From positions 28,937 to 92,936 of the forward strand of contig CAWBJQ010000012.1 in the NCBI GenBank assembly GCA_963789075.1: a stretch of 64,000 bases of DNA, given 5' to 3'. The notes below the pieces were generated by a model. The model ran no database searches. It had not been told where the DNA came from and saw only the letters and a program-made list of their open reading frames with translations. Of the stretch, positions 46,495-55,654 are shown in pieces. The stretch is from DATATJ01 sp963789075. GTDB lineage: Bacteria; Acidobacteriota; Vicinamibacteria; Vicinamibacterales; CAVVIG01. Every line of letters starts with the position of its first letter. Position 1 is the stretch's first letter. The translations under genes were made by a program, and so were the position numbers.

Positions 46495-48930
46495 ATGGAT
46501 CCCGCAAGCGACGCACAGATTCTCGATCTCTTTCGCCGCTGGGGTTATCTGCAGGCGCACCTGGACCCCCTCGGCCGCCTCGAGCCAGAGCCGCAAGCAG
46601 AGTTGGATGCGGTCGGCGACGCTGGCGCGGCGGCGCGGCGCTGGTACTGCGGCTCGATCGGCGCCGACTTCATGCACATCCCGGATCCGGTGCGCCGGCG
46701 ATGGATCCAGGAGCAGCTCGAAGCGCCCGCACCGCCGTACGCGAAAGACCCGATTCTCGACCGGCTGATCTCGGCTGAGATCTTCGAGGAAGTGCTGCAC
46801 GCACGGTATCCGGGCACGAAGCGCTTTTCGCTCGAGGGCAGCACGGCGATGATCCCGTTATTGGACGAGATCCTCGAAACCTCGTCTGGCCATGGCGCGG
46901 TCGAAGCCCTGCTGGGCATGAGCCATCGCGGACGCCTCAACGTGATGGTGCACATCGTCGGCAAGGCGCCGCGCGAGATCTTCGCGGGCTTCGAGGATCT
47001 GAACCCGCGCAGCGTCCTCGGCGGCGGCGACGTGAAATATCACATGGGCGCGACGGGCGACTACGTCGGACGATCCGGCCGCTCGCTCCGCATCCAGCTC
47101 GTGTCGAATCCCAGCCATCTCGAGGCGGTGATGCCGGTCGTGGTGGGACGGGCGCGCGCGCGGCAGGTGCGCCTGGACGATGATGGGACGCAGATCGTGC
47201 CGATCGTCCTGCACGGCGACGCCGCGTTCGCCGGCCAGGGCATCGTCGCCGAGACGCTCAACTACGCGGAGATCGACGGCTTCGCCGTCGGCGGCGCCAT
47301 CCACATCATCGTCAACAACCTGATGGGGTTCACGACGGTCCCGAAGGAGCTGCACGCGACACGCTTCGCAGCCGACGCGGCCAAGCGGCAGCCGATCCCG
47401 ATCTTTCACGTCAACGGCGAGGACCTCCAGGCGGTGTCGCGAATCGGACGCCTGGCCGTGGAATACCGGCGCGCGTTTCACAGCGACGTCGTGATCGACT
47501 TGATCGGCTATCGGCGCCACGGCCACAGCGAGGTGGACGATCCGACGGTGACCCATCCGGTGCTGTACAAGGCGATCATGAGTCGTCCGCCTCTGTGGGA
47601 ACTGTTCGCGCGCGAGATCGGCGTCGATGCCACGGCGCGTGCGCAGGCGACGTCGCACGGCGATGCGGGCCGCGCAGGAAGACGCGGGGACGCTGACCGC
47701 GCGCCCGATCCTCTCGCCGCTGCCGGACTACTGGCGCGACTACCGCGGCGGCAATCATCGTCCTGAATACGACGTCGACACGCGGCTCTCCGCCGAGCTG
47801 ATCAAAGGGCTCGGCGAAAAGCTGATGCAGGTGCCCGGAGATTTTCACGTCCATCCGAAGGTGAAGCGCCTGCTCGCGCAGCGCATCGAGATGACGATCG
47901 GCAAGCGGCCCGTGGATTACGGCATGGCGGAGGCGCTGGCGTTCGCGTCGCTGGTCAGCCGCGGGGTGCCCGTCCGGTTGAGCGGTCAGGACAGTCGTCG
48001 CGGCACGTTCAATCACCGCCACGCGGTGCTCGTCGACGTCGAGACCGAAGAGCCGCTACATGCCGCTCGCGCACATCGCGCCCGATCAGGCACGGTGCGA
48101 GATCTACAACTCGACGCTGTCGGAAGCGGCGGATCCTCGGGTTCGAGTACGGCTATAGCCGCGACTACCCGGAAGCGCTCGTCCTCTGGGAAGCGCAGTT
48201 CGGCGACTTCGCGAACAGTGCGCAAGTGATCATCGATCAGTTCGTCGCCTCGGCCGAGGACAAATGGCGGGGCTGGTCGGGGATTACGCTGCTGCTCCCG
48301 CACGGTTACGAAGGCCAGGGTCCGGAGCACTCGAGCGCACGCGTCGAGCGGTTCCTGCAGCTGGCGGCCGAAGACAATATCCAGGTCTGCCAGCCGTCGA
48401 CGGCGGCGCAGTATTTTCACCTGCTGCGGCGACAGGCGCTTGAGCGTCTGGCGGACGCCGCTCGTCGTGTTCACGCCGAAGAGCATGCTGCGCCACCCTG
48501 GTGCGAGCTCGTCGATCGACGACTTCTCCACCACGACGTTTCGCGCGCGTGCTGCCGGATCGTCACACGCAGGACGCCCGCCGCATTCTTGTGTGCACCG
48601 GTAAGATCGGACACGAGCTGCGGCTCGAGCGCGAGAAGCGGAAGGCCGCGGATATCGGCGATCGTCTCCATCGAGCAAATCTATCCATTCCCGCTGACCG
48701 AGCTCGCCGACGCGCTGCACGCGCACCCGGCGGCGCGCGAGATCGTCTGGGTGCAGGAGGAGCCGGCCAACATGGGCGCACGGTCGTTCGTGATCCCGCG
48801 GCTCCGGCGGATCGCCGGAGAGAGACCGGTGCGATCCATCCGCCGATCCGCGTCGGCGAGTCCGGCGACCGGTTCGGCCAAAGCCCACGAGATCGAACAG
48901 GCGACGCTGCTTCAGCTCGCGTTTGCCTGA
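46495..48930 (+). CDS. sucA: 2-oxoglutarate dehydrogenase E1 (thiamine diphosphate), several frame breaks
   Basis: Decarboxylates 2-oxoglutarate in the TCA cycle and transfers the succinyl group to E2. Recognisable E1 segments in order: KRFSLEGSTAMIPLLDEI, GMSHRGRLNVM, VKYHMGATGDY, VSNPSHLEAVMPVV, ThDP-binding HGDAAFAGQGIVAETLN, GFTT, YRRHGHSEVDDP, GMAEALAFASL, GQDSRRGTFNHRHAV, LPHGYEGQGPEHSSARVERFLQL (in pieces) and WVQEEPANMGA. About 810 residues, a little shorter at the N-terminus than usual. At least five one-base changes occur (near 47650, 48050, 48135, 48460, 48650). Start ATG 46495 (MDPASD) is the safest; GTG 46438 or 46456 would add residues. sucB and lpd are not in the window. Confidence 0.92.
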
Positions 48931-49036
48931 CCATCGCGCGCGACGTTAGGCCCATCGGCGATGGTCCTTTCGTCCCATCGCGCTTTCGACGATGGTTGGC
49001 TATGCTCTGCGGCCCAACCCCCAAAAGGAGGTCCGC

Positions 49037-49744
49037 ATGTTCACGACCATTCGCCGGTATCACGTCAAGAAACCAGGGCAAGCCGCAGAGGTCGCCCGAC
49101 GCGTCGAGCGCGGGCTGGTCCCCATCCTCTCGCGGCAGCCGGGGTTCGTCTCGTATTCCCTGATTGACGCCGGCCAGGACGTCGAGCTTTCCACCAGTGT
49201 CTACACAGACCGCTGTGCGGCCGATGCCGCCAATCGGGTCGCCGCATCGTGGGTAAAGGACAATCTGGGGGATCTCGTCGGTGCCCCCGAGGTGACGATG
49301 GGCGAGCGGCTCGTGACCGCCATCGCCGCGCCCGAGCAGCAGAATCTGAATGTCGTCCGCCAGGGCTACGCGGCGTTCGGACGCGGCGACATTCCGTGCC
49401 TCTTGACCCTGCTGGACCCGCAAGTGTCCTGGACGACGCCGGGGCCGGCGGATCTGCCGACGGCCGGAAGCCGCCGTGGACACGCCGCGGTCGACGACTT
49501 CTTCCGCAGCCTGACGGCGGTCGGCGATTTCCTGCGCTTCGAGCCGAAGGAGTTCATCGCGCAGGGCCACCGCGTCATCGTCCTGGGCGACGACACGATG
49601 CGCGTGAAAGCGACAGGCAAGAGCGTGGAGGGCCGGTGGACGCACGTGTTCACGATGCGCCAGGGTAAGATCATCGCGTTCGAGGAGTTCGGCGATGTGA
49701 GCGCGCTCGTCGCGGAGTTGCGCTCGGCACACGCGCACGTGTAG
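49037..49744 (+). CDS. ABM-like plus SnoaL-like two-domain protein
   Basis: 235 residues from ATG 49037, preceded by AAAGGAGG (49024-49031). The first about 95 residues (MFTTIRRYHVKKPGQAAEVARRVERGLVPILSRQPGF in pieces) resemble the dimeric alpha/beta-barrel (antibiotic biosynthesis monooxygenase) fold. Residues about 105-230 are SnoaL-like/NTF2 (NVVRQGYAAFGRGDIPCLLTLLDPQVSW, FTMRQGKIIAFEEFGD). Both folds bind small hydrophobic molecules; the fusion is uncommon and its function is unknown. Intact. Confidence 0.75.
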   Translation: MFTTIRRYHVKKPGQAAEVARRVERGLVPILSRQPGFVSYSLIDAGQDVELSTSVYTDRCAADAANRVAASWVKDNLGDLVGAPEVTMGERLVTAIAAPEQQNLNVVRQGYAAFGRGDIPCLLTLLDPQVSWTTPGPADLPTAGSRRGHAAVDDFFRSLTAVGDFLRFEPKEFIAQGHRVIVLGDDTMRVKATGKSVEGRWTHVFTMRQGKIIAFEEFGDVSALVAELRSAHAHV

Positions 49745-49786
49745 CGACTCTCGATCGGCTTGCCGCTTTCGTCACGAAGACACGTT

Positions 49787-49944
49787 GCCACAGAGTCACG
49801 GAGTCACAGAGAAGCGGGACACGCGCACAGCAATCGCGTCGATCTCGATTCGAGGGGCGTCGCGACGCCGGTCGGCCTGCAATGCAGGCCGACCCCTCGA
49901 ATCTGCAGCGCGGCGGAACCTCTGTGCCTCGGTGCCTCTGTGGC
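49787..49944. repeat. Nested-palindrome intergenic element, copy 2
   Basis: Outer arms GCCACAGAG... (49787-49811) and ...CTCTGTGGC (49920-49944) pair at 22 of 25 positions. Inside, GATTCGAGGGG (49847-49857) pairs with CCCCTCGAATC (49893-49903). Between them are a 14-bp palindrome (49856-49869, GGCGTCGCGACGCC) and a 12-bp hairpin GGTCGGCCTGCA (49870-49881) / TGCAGGCCGACC (49883-49894). Same order as copy 1 near 0.9 kb, with different but still complementary stem bases. Confidence 0.8.
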
Positions 49945-49969
49945 AAGAATTCCGGGGCGCCGTTCGAAT

Positions 49970-49975
49970 TACAAT
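49970..49975 (+). promoter_or_regulatory. TACAAT -10-like hexamer
   Basis: Lies 25 bases before the ATG of the dehydrogenase gene, at the edge of the repeat element. No good -35 box. Confidence 0.3.
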
Positions 49976-50000
49976 CGATATTCGAGCGGCCGCGATCCCC

Positions 50001-50946
50001 ATGCGCATCCTTTTTTGCGGCGACACATTTCCCATGGCGCGCGTCATGACGGCAGCGCGTCTGCCCTCCGACGACATCATCGTCTGCCGGCAGGACGCCG
50101 TTCTCCAGGCGCTCGAGGGCGTGGACGTGCTCGTACCGCTGATGACGCGGATCGATCGGCCGTTGATTGAGGCCGGTCGTTACCGATTGATTCAGCAGTT
50201 CGGCACCGGTCTGGAAGGCGTGGACCTCGATGCGGCGCGGGCGCGCGGGATCTGGGTCGCGAACGCGGCCGCGAGCGCCGCCGCCAACGCCGACTCGGTC
50301 GCGGAACATGCAGTGATGCTGATGCTGGCGGTGCTGCGCCAACTGCCGGCGGCGCAGGCGAACGTGCAGCGCGGGTGTGCTGGGCGCGCCGCTCGGGACG
50401 GCATTGACCGGCCGCACGGTCTGTATCGTGGGCCTCGGTGCGGTGGGGCGCGCGCTGGCGGCGCGGCTCGCGCCCTTCGGCGTCCGGCTGATTGGCGTGA
50501 CGCGCCGGCCCGATCAGAACCGCACCTCCGACGCTGGGCTGGCCGCGTGCTACGGATTCGACGAACGGATGACCGCGTTCGCCGCCGCCGATGTTCTGGT
50601 ACTCTGTCTACCAGTGACCGCGGAAACTCGTGGCCTGATCGACGTTGCGGCGTTCTCGGCGCTCCCGGACGGCGCGTGCCTTGTGAATGTCGCACGCGGC
50701 GGTCTCGTGGACTACGCAGCGGCGTTCGACGCCTTGTCAAGTGGACGACTGCGGGGCGCGGGCCTCGACGTCTTCTGGCAGGAACCGATCGCGCCAGACG
50801 ATCCGCTGCTGGCGCTGCCCAACGTCATCGCGACGGCGCACGTGGGCGGCGTCACCGACCGTTCGTACGCCGGCATCGTCGATGCCGTGGTCGACAACAT
50901 CGAGCGCCTGCGTCGCGGCGAGCCGCCGGCGCACCGGGCAGCCTGA
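50001..50946 (+). CDS. D-isomer-specific 2-hydroxyacid dehydrogenase, frame-broken
   Basis: About 315 residues. NAD-binding motif VGLGAVGRALAARL, catalytic Arg in VNVARGGLVD, Glu in DVFWQEP and His in ATAHVGG are all present, as in phosphoglycerate or glyoxylate-reductase-like enzymes. The start ATG 50001 gives MRILFCGDTF. A one-base change lies near 50375 where NVQRG is followed by VLGAPLGTALTGRTVCIVG in the next frame. Substrate not resolved. A small conserved gene follows 22 bases later. Confidence 0.88.
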
Positions 50947-50968
50947 AGGACGCGGAGGGGTCGTGTTT

Positions 50969-51175
50969 GTGTGGTTCGAAAAAGGCGGCGACTTCCTGCG
51001 CTATGAAGCGCGGGACCTGTCAAATGGCCGCTACGAGTTGCGGATTATCGACGCCGACGGGACCGAGCGGACCGAAACGTTCACCGATTCAACCGCGCTG
51101 AACAAGCGTCAGATCGACTTGGAGCGCGAGCTCGCCGCCAACGGGTGGACCGGCCCGCACGGATGGAATCTCTGA
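50969..51175 (+). CDS. Small conserved protein of unknown function
   Basis: 68 residues. GGAGGGG at 50954-50960 suits the GTG at 50969 (VWFEKGGDFLRYEARD); a GTG two codons earlier (50963) is too close. The sequence ends WTGPHGWNL. Similar short proteins with this WxGPxGW ending occur in acidobacterial genomes, from memory. The stop is followed one base later by the ATG of the cytochrome gene, suggesting an operon. Confidence 0.6.
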   Translation: MWFEKGGDFLRYEARDLSNGRYELRIIDADGTERTETFTDSTALNKRQIDLERELAANGWTGPHGWNL

Positions 51176-51176
51176 G

Positions 51177-52439
51177 ATGTCGCGCACAATCACCTGGAGT
51201 CTGGGAGCCGCGGCTCTGCTGCTGGCGTCATGCTTGGCGTTCGAAGTGTCTGCCACCGGAGCGTCGCAGGCTCCAGCCGTACCGGCGCCGCCACCGGCCG
51301 CGACGCCGGCCCGTTACGCCGGATCGGAGGCCTGTCGCACCTGCCACGCGTCCACCTACGATCGATGGAAGCGCACGCGCATGGCGAACGTCGTCCGCGA
51401 TCCGCATACGAATCCGGATGCGATCATCCCCGACCTGTCCGTCCCCAATCCGCTCGTCACCTTCAAGGCCAGCGACATCGCGTTCGTGTACGGCAGCAAA
51501 TGGAAGCAGCGCTACTTCACGCGCATCGGCGACGACTACTACCCCTTTCCGGCGCAGTGGGATGTGACGCATAAGCAGTGGCGTCCGTATTTCGCCGCCG
51601 CCGGTACCGACTGGTGGACGACGCACTACCCGCCGGACAACATGAAGCGGCCGACCGGGCCGCTCTGCGACGGCTGCCATTCCGTCAACTACGACATTGC
51701 GACGAAGCGCGTGACCGAATGGAACGTCGGCTGCGAAAAGTGCCACGGCCCGGGCGCCGCGCACGTGGACGATCCGTCGCGCGCGAACATCATCAACCCC
51801 GCGCGTCTCGACACGGTGCGTGCGAACGACACGTGCATCCAGTGCCATTCGCAGGGACAGCCGCTCACGAATCCGATCCGCGGCCAGTATTACGACTGGC
51901 CCGTCGGCTTTCACCAGGGGCTCGATCTGAAGAATTTCTGGAAGCTGGAAGATCACACGCTGGGCACGACGACCTTCACGCATTACGCGGACGGCACCGC
52001 GCACAAGAATCGGATGCAGGGCAACGACTTCGTGACCAGCCTGATGTACACGCGCGGGGTCACCTGCTTCAGCTGCCACGACGTCCACGGCACGCCGAAC
52101 AGCGCGGACCTCATCAAGCCCGCGGCCGAAGTGTGCCTGACGTGCCACGGCCCGAAATCGCCGAACGGCCCGCATACCGCGACGATTGAGCAGCACACCC
52201 ATCACCGTGCCGGCTCGGCCGGCAACGAGTGCGTGTCGTGTCACATGCCGAAGATCGAGCAGACGCTCGGCGATGTGATGGTGCGCAGCCACACGTTCAA
52301 GTTCATCACGCCGGCGGTCTCGGAGACGCTGAAGGTGCCGAACGCGTGCGTGACCTGCCACAAGGACAAGACCAACGCGTGGGCAACCGAGGCGCTGGCG
52401 TCGTGGCCGGAGTTCTCACCGTGGCGCGTCGGTCGCTGA
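51177..52439 (+). CDS. Octaheme c-type cytochrome, probable lipoprotein
   Basis: 420 residues with eight CxxCH heme motifs: CRTCH, CDGCH, CEKCH, CIQCH, CFSCH, CLTCH, CVSCH and CVTCH. The N-terminus (ITWSLGAAALLLASC) ends in a lipobox-like LASC, so it may be anchored in the outer or inner membrane facing the periplasm. Resembles cytochrome c554-type multiheme electron carriers. Starts one base after the previous stop. No oxidoreductase partner gene is adjacent. The 3' end overlaps the convergent MFS gene by 24 bases. Confidence 0.9.
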   Translation: MSRTITWSLGAAALLLASCLAFEVSATGASQAPAVPAPPPAATPARYAGSEACRTCHASTYDRWKRTRMANVVRDPHTNPDAIIPDLSVPNPLVTFKASDIAFVYGSKWKQRYFTRIGDDYYPFPAQWDVTHKQWRPYFAAAGTDWWTTHYPPDNMKRPTGPLCDGCHSVNYDIATKRVTEWNVGCEKCHGPGAAHVDDPSRANIINPARLDTVRANDTCIQCHSQGQPLTNPIRGQYYDWPVGFHQGLDLKNFWKLEDHTLGTTTFTHYADGTAHKNRMQGNDFVTSLMYTRGVTCFSCHDVHGTPNSADLIKPAAEVCLTCHGPKSPNGPHTATIEQHTHHRAGSAGNECVSCHMPKIEQTLGDVMVRSHTFKFITPAVSETLKVPNACVTCHKDKTNAWATEALASWPEFSPWRVGR

Positions 52440-53690
52440 GAGCGACGGCGCCGCGCTGACGTGCAGGAGCACCTTCCCGCCGGCCATGAGGACACCGGCA
52501 ATCGCCGCGCACAGAAAGAACACCGCGCGGATGCCGATCAGCTCGGCGAAGATCCCGGACAGAATCAGCCCGCCGATCTGCGCGAGGAAGACGACCGACG
52601 TGACCGTGCTCGACACGCGGCCGAGCATCGCGTGCGGCGTCTCCTGCTGCATCAGCGTCTGGGCCGGCACCATGATCGCCGCGAACGCGAAGCCGATGAC
52701 GAACGCGCCGGCCAGCGTCGCCGAGATCAGAGGCACCGCGCCGAGCAGCAGCACGCCGGCGCCGATGCCCGCGAGGCCGGAAAACACGAGCGTGTCGTTT
52801 TTCACGTGCCGCGCGAGCACGCGGATGCCCTGCGTGCCGGCGAGCAGCCCGACGCCGATCATGCCGCTGACGAAGCCGAACAGCCGTGCGGCGGCGTGAA
52901 GCGTTTCGCGCACGTAGATCGCAATCAGCGGCCCGAAGCACCCGATGGTGAACAGCCCCGCCGCCATCGCCAGCACCACGAACAGTACCGCCGCGTGGTG
53001 CAGGATGAATGTCATCCCCTGCCCCATGTCGGTCCAGATGGCATGAATGCGATTGCCAGACGATTCCGTCGGCGCCGCGACGGCTGGCGGCCGCCGGATC
53101 ACGACCGATCCGATGAGACTCGCCGAGACGAGGAAGCTCAGGACGTCCACGGCGTAGCACGACGCCGGCCCGAACGCGGCGACCATCGCGCCCGCCGTCG
53201 CCGGCCCGACGATACGGCTGCCCAGGAACGCGATCTGCATCAGGGCGTTCGCCGAGATGAGCCCTTCGTTCGGCACATGACTGCGGATCGTGACCGATTG
53301 CGCCGGGCCGAAAAAGCTCGAGACGGAGCTGAGCAGCGCGAGCACCACGTAGACCTGCCAGATGGATGTCGTCCCGATCAGCAGCAGAGCCAGCAGCGCG
53401 CGCAGGAGATCGCTGGCGATTAGCGTCGGCTTCAAGGGCCAGCGATCGACGAACACGCCGGCAAGCGGACCGAGAATCACCAGCGGCAGCATGTAGGCGA
53501 TCTGCACACCGGTGAGCTGATTCGGCGTGCCGTGCATGCGGAACGACACGACGGCGATCACGGCGAAGAGCGCAAGGAAATCGCCGAACAGGCTGACGAT
53601 CTGCGCGTACCACACGCGGCGGATGACGTCGCCGCGCAGCACCTGGCGGAACGTGAGCGGCGTCGGCGCGGCAGAGACGTTTTCCGGCAT
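52416..53690 (-). CDS. MFS exporter (MFS_3/EntS-like)
   Basis: 424 residues with about twelve membrane segments. Start ATG 53690 (MPENVSAAPTPLTFRQVL); the open frame extends upstream without family sequence. The N-half segment LPLVILGPLAGVFVDRWPLKPTLIASDLLRALLALLL (read in pieces) is the MFS_3 motif A region seen in macrolide and enterobactin exporters. Substrate unknown. Convergent with the cytochrome gene. Confidence 0.88.
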   Translation of the reverse strand: MPENVSAAPTPLTFRQVLRGDVIRRVWYAQIVSLFGDFLALFAVIAVVSFRMHGTPNQLTGVQIAYMLPLVILGPLAGVFVDRWPLKPTLIASDLLRALLALLLIGTTSIWQVYVVLALLSSVSSFFGPAQSVTIRSHVPNEGLISANALMQIAFLGSRIVGPATAGAMVAAFGPASCYAVDVLSFLVSASLIGSVVIRRPPAVAAPTESSGNRIHAIWTDMGQGMTFILHHAAVLFVVLAMAAGLFTIGCFGPLIAIYVRETLHAAARLFGFVSGMIGVGLLAGTQGIRVLARHVKNDTLVFSGLAGIGAGVLLLGAVPLISATLAGAFVIGFAFAAIMVPAQTLMQQETPHAMLGRVSSTVTSVVFLAQIGGLILSGIFAELIGIRAVFFLCAAIAGVLMAGGKVLLHVSAAPSLSATDAPR

Positions 53691-53834
53691 AGCGGGGATA
53701 CCTGCGACACGGCGACGCCCATCGGCGCCGACCAACGGCACGGTGTTCAACGAGAATGCGAATGAGACCGGCTGGCTCGGCGAGACAAACCGCTGAGGTT
53801 GAACGGCGCCTGAATGTGCGCGATCATAGTCCAA

Positions 53835-54035
53835 ATGTCCACAGAACTTCGCGCGCCCCTGACGGGCTGGGAACTGATCTCGCTCGCGCAGAAAATTGCG
53901 CGAGACGCCGAGCATCACGCGATTCTGTCGGCGTCGCTGGCCAGTCAAGCGGACCGTTTGATGCGCGCCGGTCTGCAGTCGCTCGATCCGCCGGTTCCTC
54001 CGGCCGCGCGCACGTCCACCCGCCTGCACCCGTAA
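53835..54035 (+). CDS. Small hypothetical protein
   Basis: 66 residues from ATG 53835 (MSTELRAPLTGWELISLAQKIARDAEHHAIL). Helical, no membrane segment or signal. No family recognised and no ribosome site; the composition looks coding but support is weak. ATG 53814 is an alternative start. Confidence 0.35.
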   Translation: MSTELRAPLTGWELISLAQKIARDAEHHAILSASLASQADRLMRAGLQSLDPPVPPAARTSTRLHP

Positions 54036-54117
54036 CGATCGCATAAGTCGCGCCGCCCGCTTTCGCCGCGCCCGCGCCTGTGGGAGAATGGCGAGCCAGA
54101 CCTTTCGAAAGGACAGT

Positions 54118-54513
54118 ATGCGTTTTCCGTTGGCGGCCGCCGTGCTATGCGCGGCTGTACTTGCAACAATCTCCTGCGGCGGCGTCGTCGATCCGTCGAA
54201 CAACGTGACCGAGACGTTCACGGGCACGTTGCAACCCGGCGGGGTCGCGGCCTTCCCGTTCTCGACGTCGAAGTCCGGTGAGTACGCCATCAAGATCACC
54301 GCGCTGGCGCCAAACACGAATATCTTTCTGCTGACGACGTATGGAGTCCCGCAAGGAGGGGGCTGCGCGCCGGTCGCGCAGAATCAATTCTCCGCGTTGA
54401 ATACCACCGCATTGGCCGGCGCGATCACGCCGGGGACGTGGTGCGTGGCGCTTCAGGATCTGGGCGTGCTTACGGTCCCCGAAACGTTCACACTCACCGT
54501 GGCGCACCCCTGA
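54118..54513 (+). CDS. Secreted lipoprotein of unknown function
   Basis: 131 residues. AAAGGA at 54108-54113 is well placed before ATG 54118. The signal peptide (FPLAAAVLCAAVLATISC) ends in a lipobox-like TISC with Gly-Gly after the Cys. The rest is a beta-rich domain (FTGTLQPGGVAAFPF, GEYAIKITALAPN, GTWCVALQDLG) resembling a pre-peptidase C-terminal-type sandwich. Role unknown. Confidence 0.7.
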   Translation: MRFPLAAAVLCAAVLATISCGGVVDPSNNVTETFTGTLQPGGVAAFPFSTSKSGEYAIKITALAPNTNIFLLTTYGVPQGGGCAPVAQNQFSALNTTALAGAITPGTWCVALQDLGVLTVPETFTLTVAHP

Positions 54514-54582
54514 CGTTATCGCGGCATCCTCGAGTGGCGTCCATCCGCTGATTCGACACTCAACGTTGACCTACCCTCATCT

Positions 54583-54606
54583 CGTAGCGCAGGCCGCCGC
54601 GCTACG
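54583..54606. repeat. Short intergenic palindrome
   Basis: CGTAGCGC (54583-54590) and GCGCTACG (54599-54606) pair around AGGCCGCC. It lies 28 bases before the next start and may be a leader hairpin, operator or terminator. Confidence 0.4.
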
Positions 54607-54633
54607 CCGCCCGCGATTAGGGATAATGGTCGA

Positions 54634-55431
54634 GTGTCGACGCTCGAGTCGAAGATCGATGACCTGTATTGCGGAGCGCTCGACGAGTTCACCGCCGCGC
54701 GCAACGCGCTTGCCAAAACACTGAGCGGCGCCGAGGCGGCCCGCGTCCGCAAGCTCGCCAAGCCGAGTCTCGTGCCCTGGGCCGTGAATCAGCTGTACTG
54801 GCGCTCCCGCCCGACCTACGATCGCCTACTGACCAGCGGAGCGCGTCTGCGCAAGACGCAGATCGACGCGCTGGAAGGACGCCGCGCCGATGTCCGCGCG
54901 GCCGGCGAAGCGCACCGCGCCGCCATCGCTGATGCTGTCAAAGAGGCGTCGCGACTCGCAGCGGCCGCCGGCGTCCACCCTGCGCCGGACGCGTTGACGC
55001 GGACGATTGAGGCGCTGTCGCTGATGCGCGAGGCGTCGGACCCGCCAGGCCGTCTCACCGAGGCGCTGCAGCCCGCCGGCTTCGAGGCGCTGGCCGGTGT
55101 GCCCGTCCGCGCCGTTGCGCCGCGCGTGCGTTCCACGGAAACCGGCCGCAAGCGCCAAGCCCACGAACCTGGCGAACTCGATGAACCCCGCGAACCGCGC
55201 GAACCACGCGCACACGCGTCGGCACCTCGCGAACCCACGAAGCAAGAGCGGGAGGCAGCGCGCCAGCGCGAGGCCGCCACTCGCGCGCACGCCGCGGCGG
55301 TGCAAAAAGCGGAAGCGACGCTCGCACGCGCACAAAGCGCCGCCGCTCTGGCCCGAGAAGCCGCCGAGTGCGCCGACAAAGCGGTCGCCGACGCAGAAGC
55401 GAACCTCAGGACCGTTCAGACCAAGTCGTAG
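54634..55431 (+). CDS. Alanine/arginine-rich coiled-coil protein (hypothetical)
   Basis: 265 residues. An N-terminal helical part (LESKIDDLYCGALDEFTAARNALAKTL, then RKLAKPSLVPWAVNQLYW) is conserved-looking, followed by a basic, Pro/Glu-rich linker and a long Ala-rich coiled coil (about 205-262). Start GTG 54634 lies seven bases after a GATAAT hexamer, so translation may be leaderless. Function unknown; similar proteins with a KPSLVAWAVNQLYW segment are found in acidobacteria. Confidence 0.65.
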   Translation: MSTLESKIDDLYCGALDEFTAARNALAKTLSGAEAARVRKLAKPSLVPWAVNQLYWRSRPTYDRLLTSGARLRKTQIDALEGRRADVRAAGEAHRAAIADAVKEASRLAAAAGVHPAPDALTRTIEALSLMREASDPPGRLTEALQPAGFEALAGVPVRAVAPRVRSTETGRKRQAHEPGELDEPREPREPRAHASAPREPTKQEREAARQREAATRAHAAAVQKAEATLARAQSAAALAREAAECADKAVADAEANLRTVQTKS

Positions 55432-55435
55432 CCTT

Positions 55436-55530
55436 CATCACGAAGGCACGGCGAACACGAAGGCCACGAAGATCATTTCGTACAGATACCCCCCTTCGTG
55501 ACCTCCGTGTTCTTCGTCTCTCCGTGATGA
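55436..55530. repeat. Intergenic hairpin of CACGAAG/CACGGAG units
   Basis: A left arm starting TCATCACGAAG (55436) and a right arm ending CCGTGATGA (55530) pair over about 37 bases with mismatches, using 9-nt units as in the other members of the family. The loop is about 22 bases. Confidence 0.65.
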
Positions 55531-55553
55531 GCGGGGGTGGCCCCCTACCACCG

Positions 55554-55621
55554 CAGCACCCTAGCACCCTAGCACCCAGCACCCCAGCACCCCAGCACCC
55601 CAGCACCCCCGCCCCCAGCAC
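55554..55621. repeat. Tandem AGCACCC(C/TA) array
   Basis: About eight head-to-tail units of 8-9 bases (AGCACCCCAGCACCCC pattern), strongly C-skewed, between a hairpin repeat and the next gene. No coding interpretation is likely. Such arrays vary in length by slippage. Confidence 0.7.
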
Positions 55622-55654
55622 CGCGGTCCGGTAGTCCCGTGTTAAGGTCTCCTC

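Noticed and set aside
55554..55621. Possible CRISPR array
   Set aside because: Units are only 8-9 bases without spacers; it is a simple tandem repeat.
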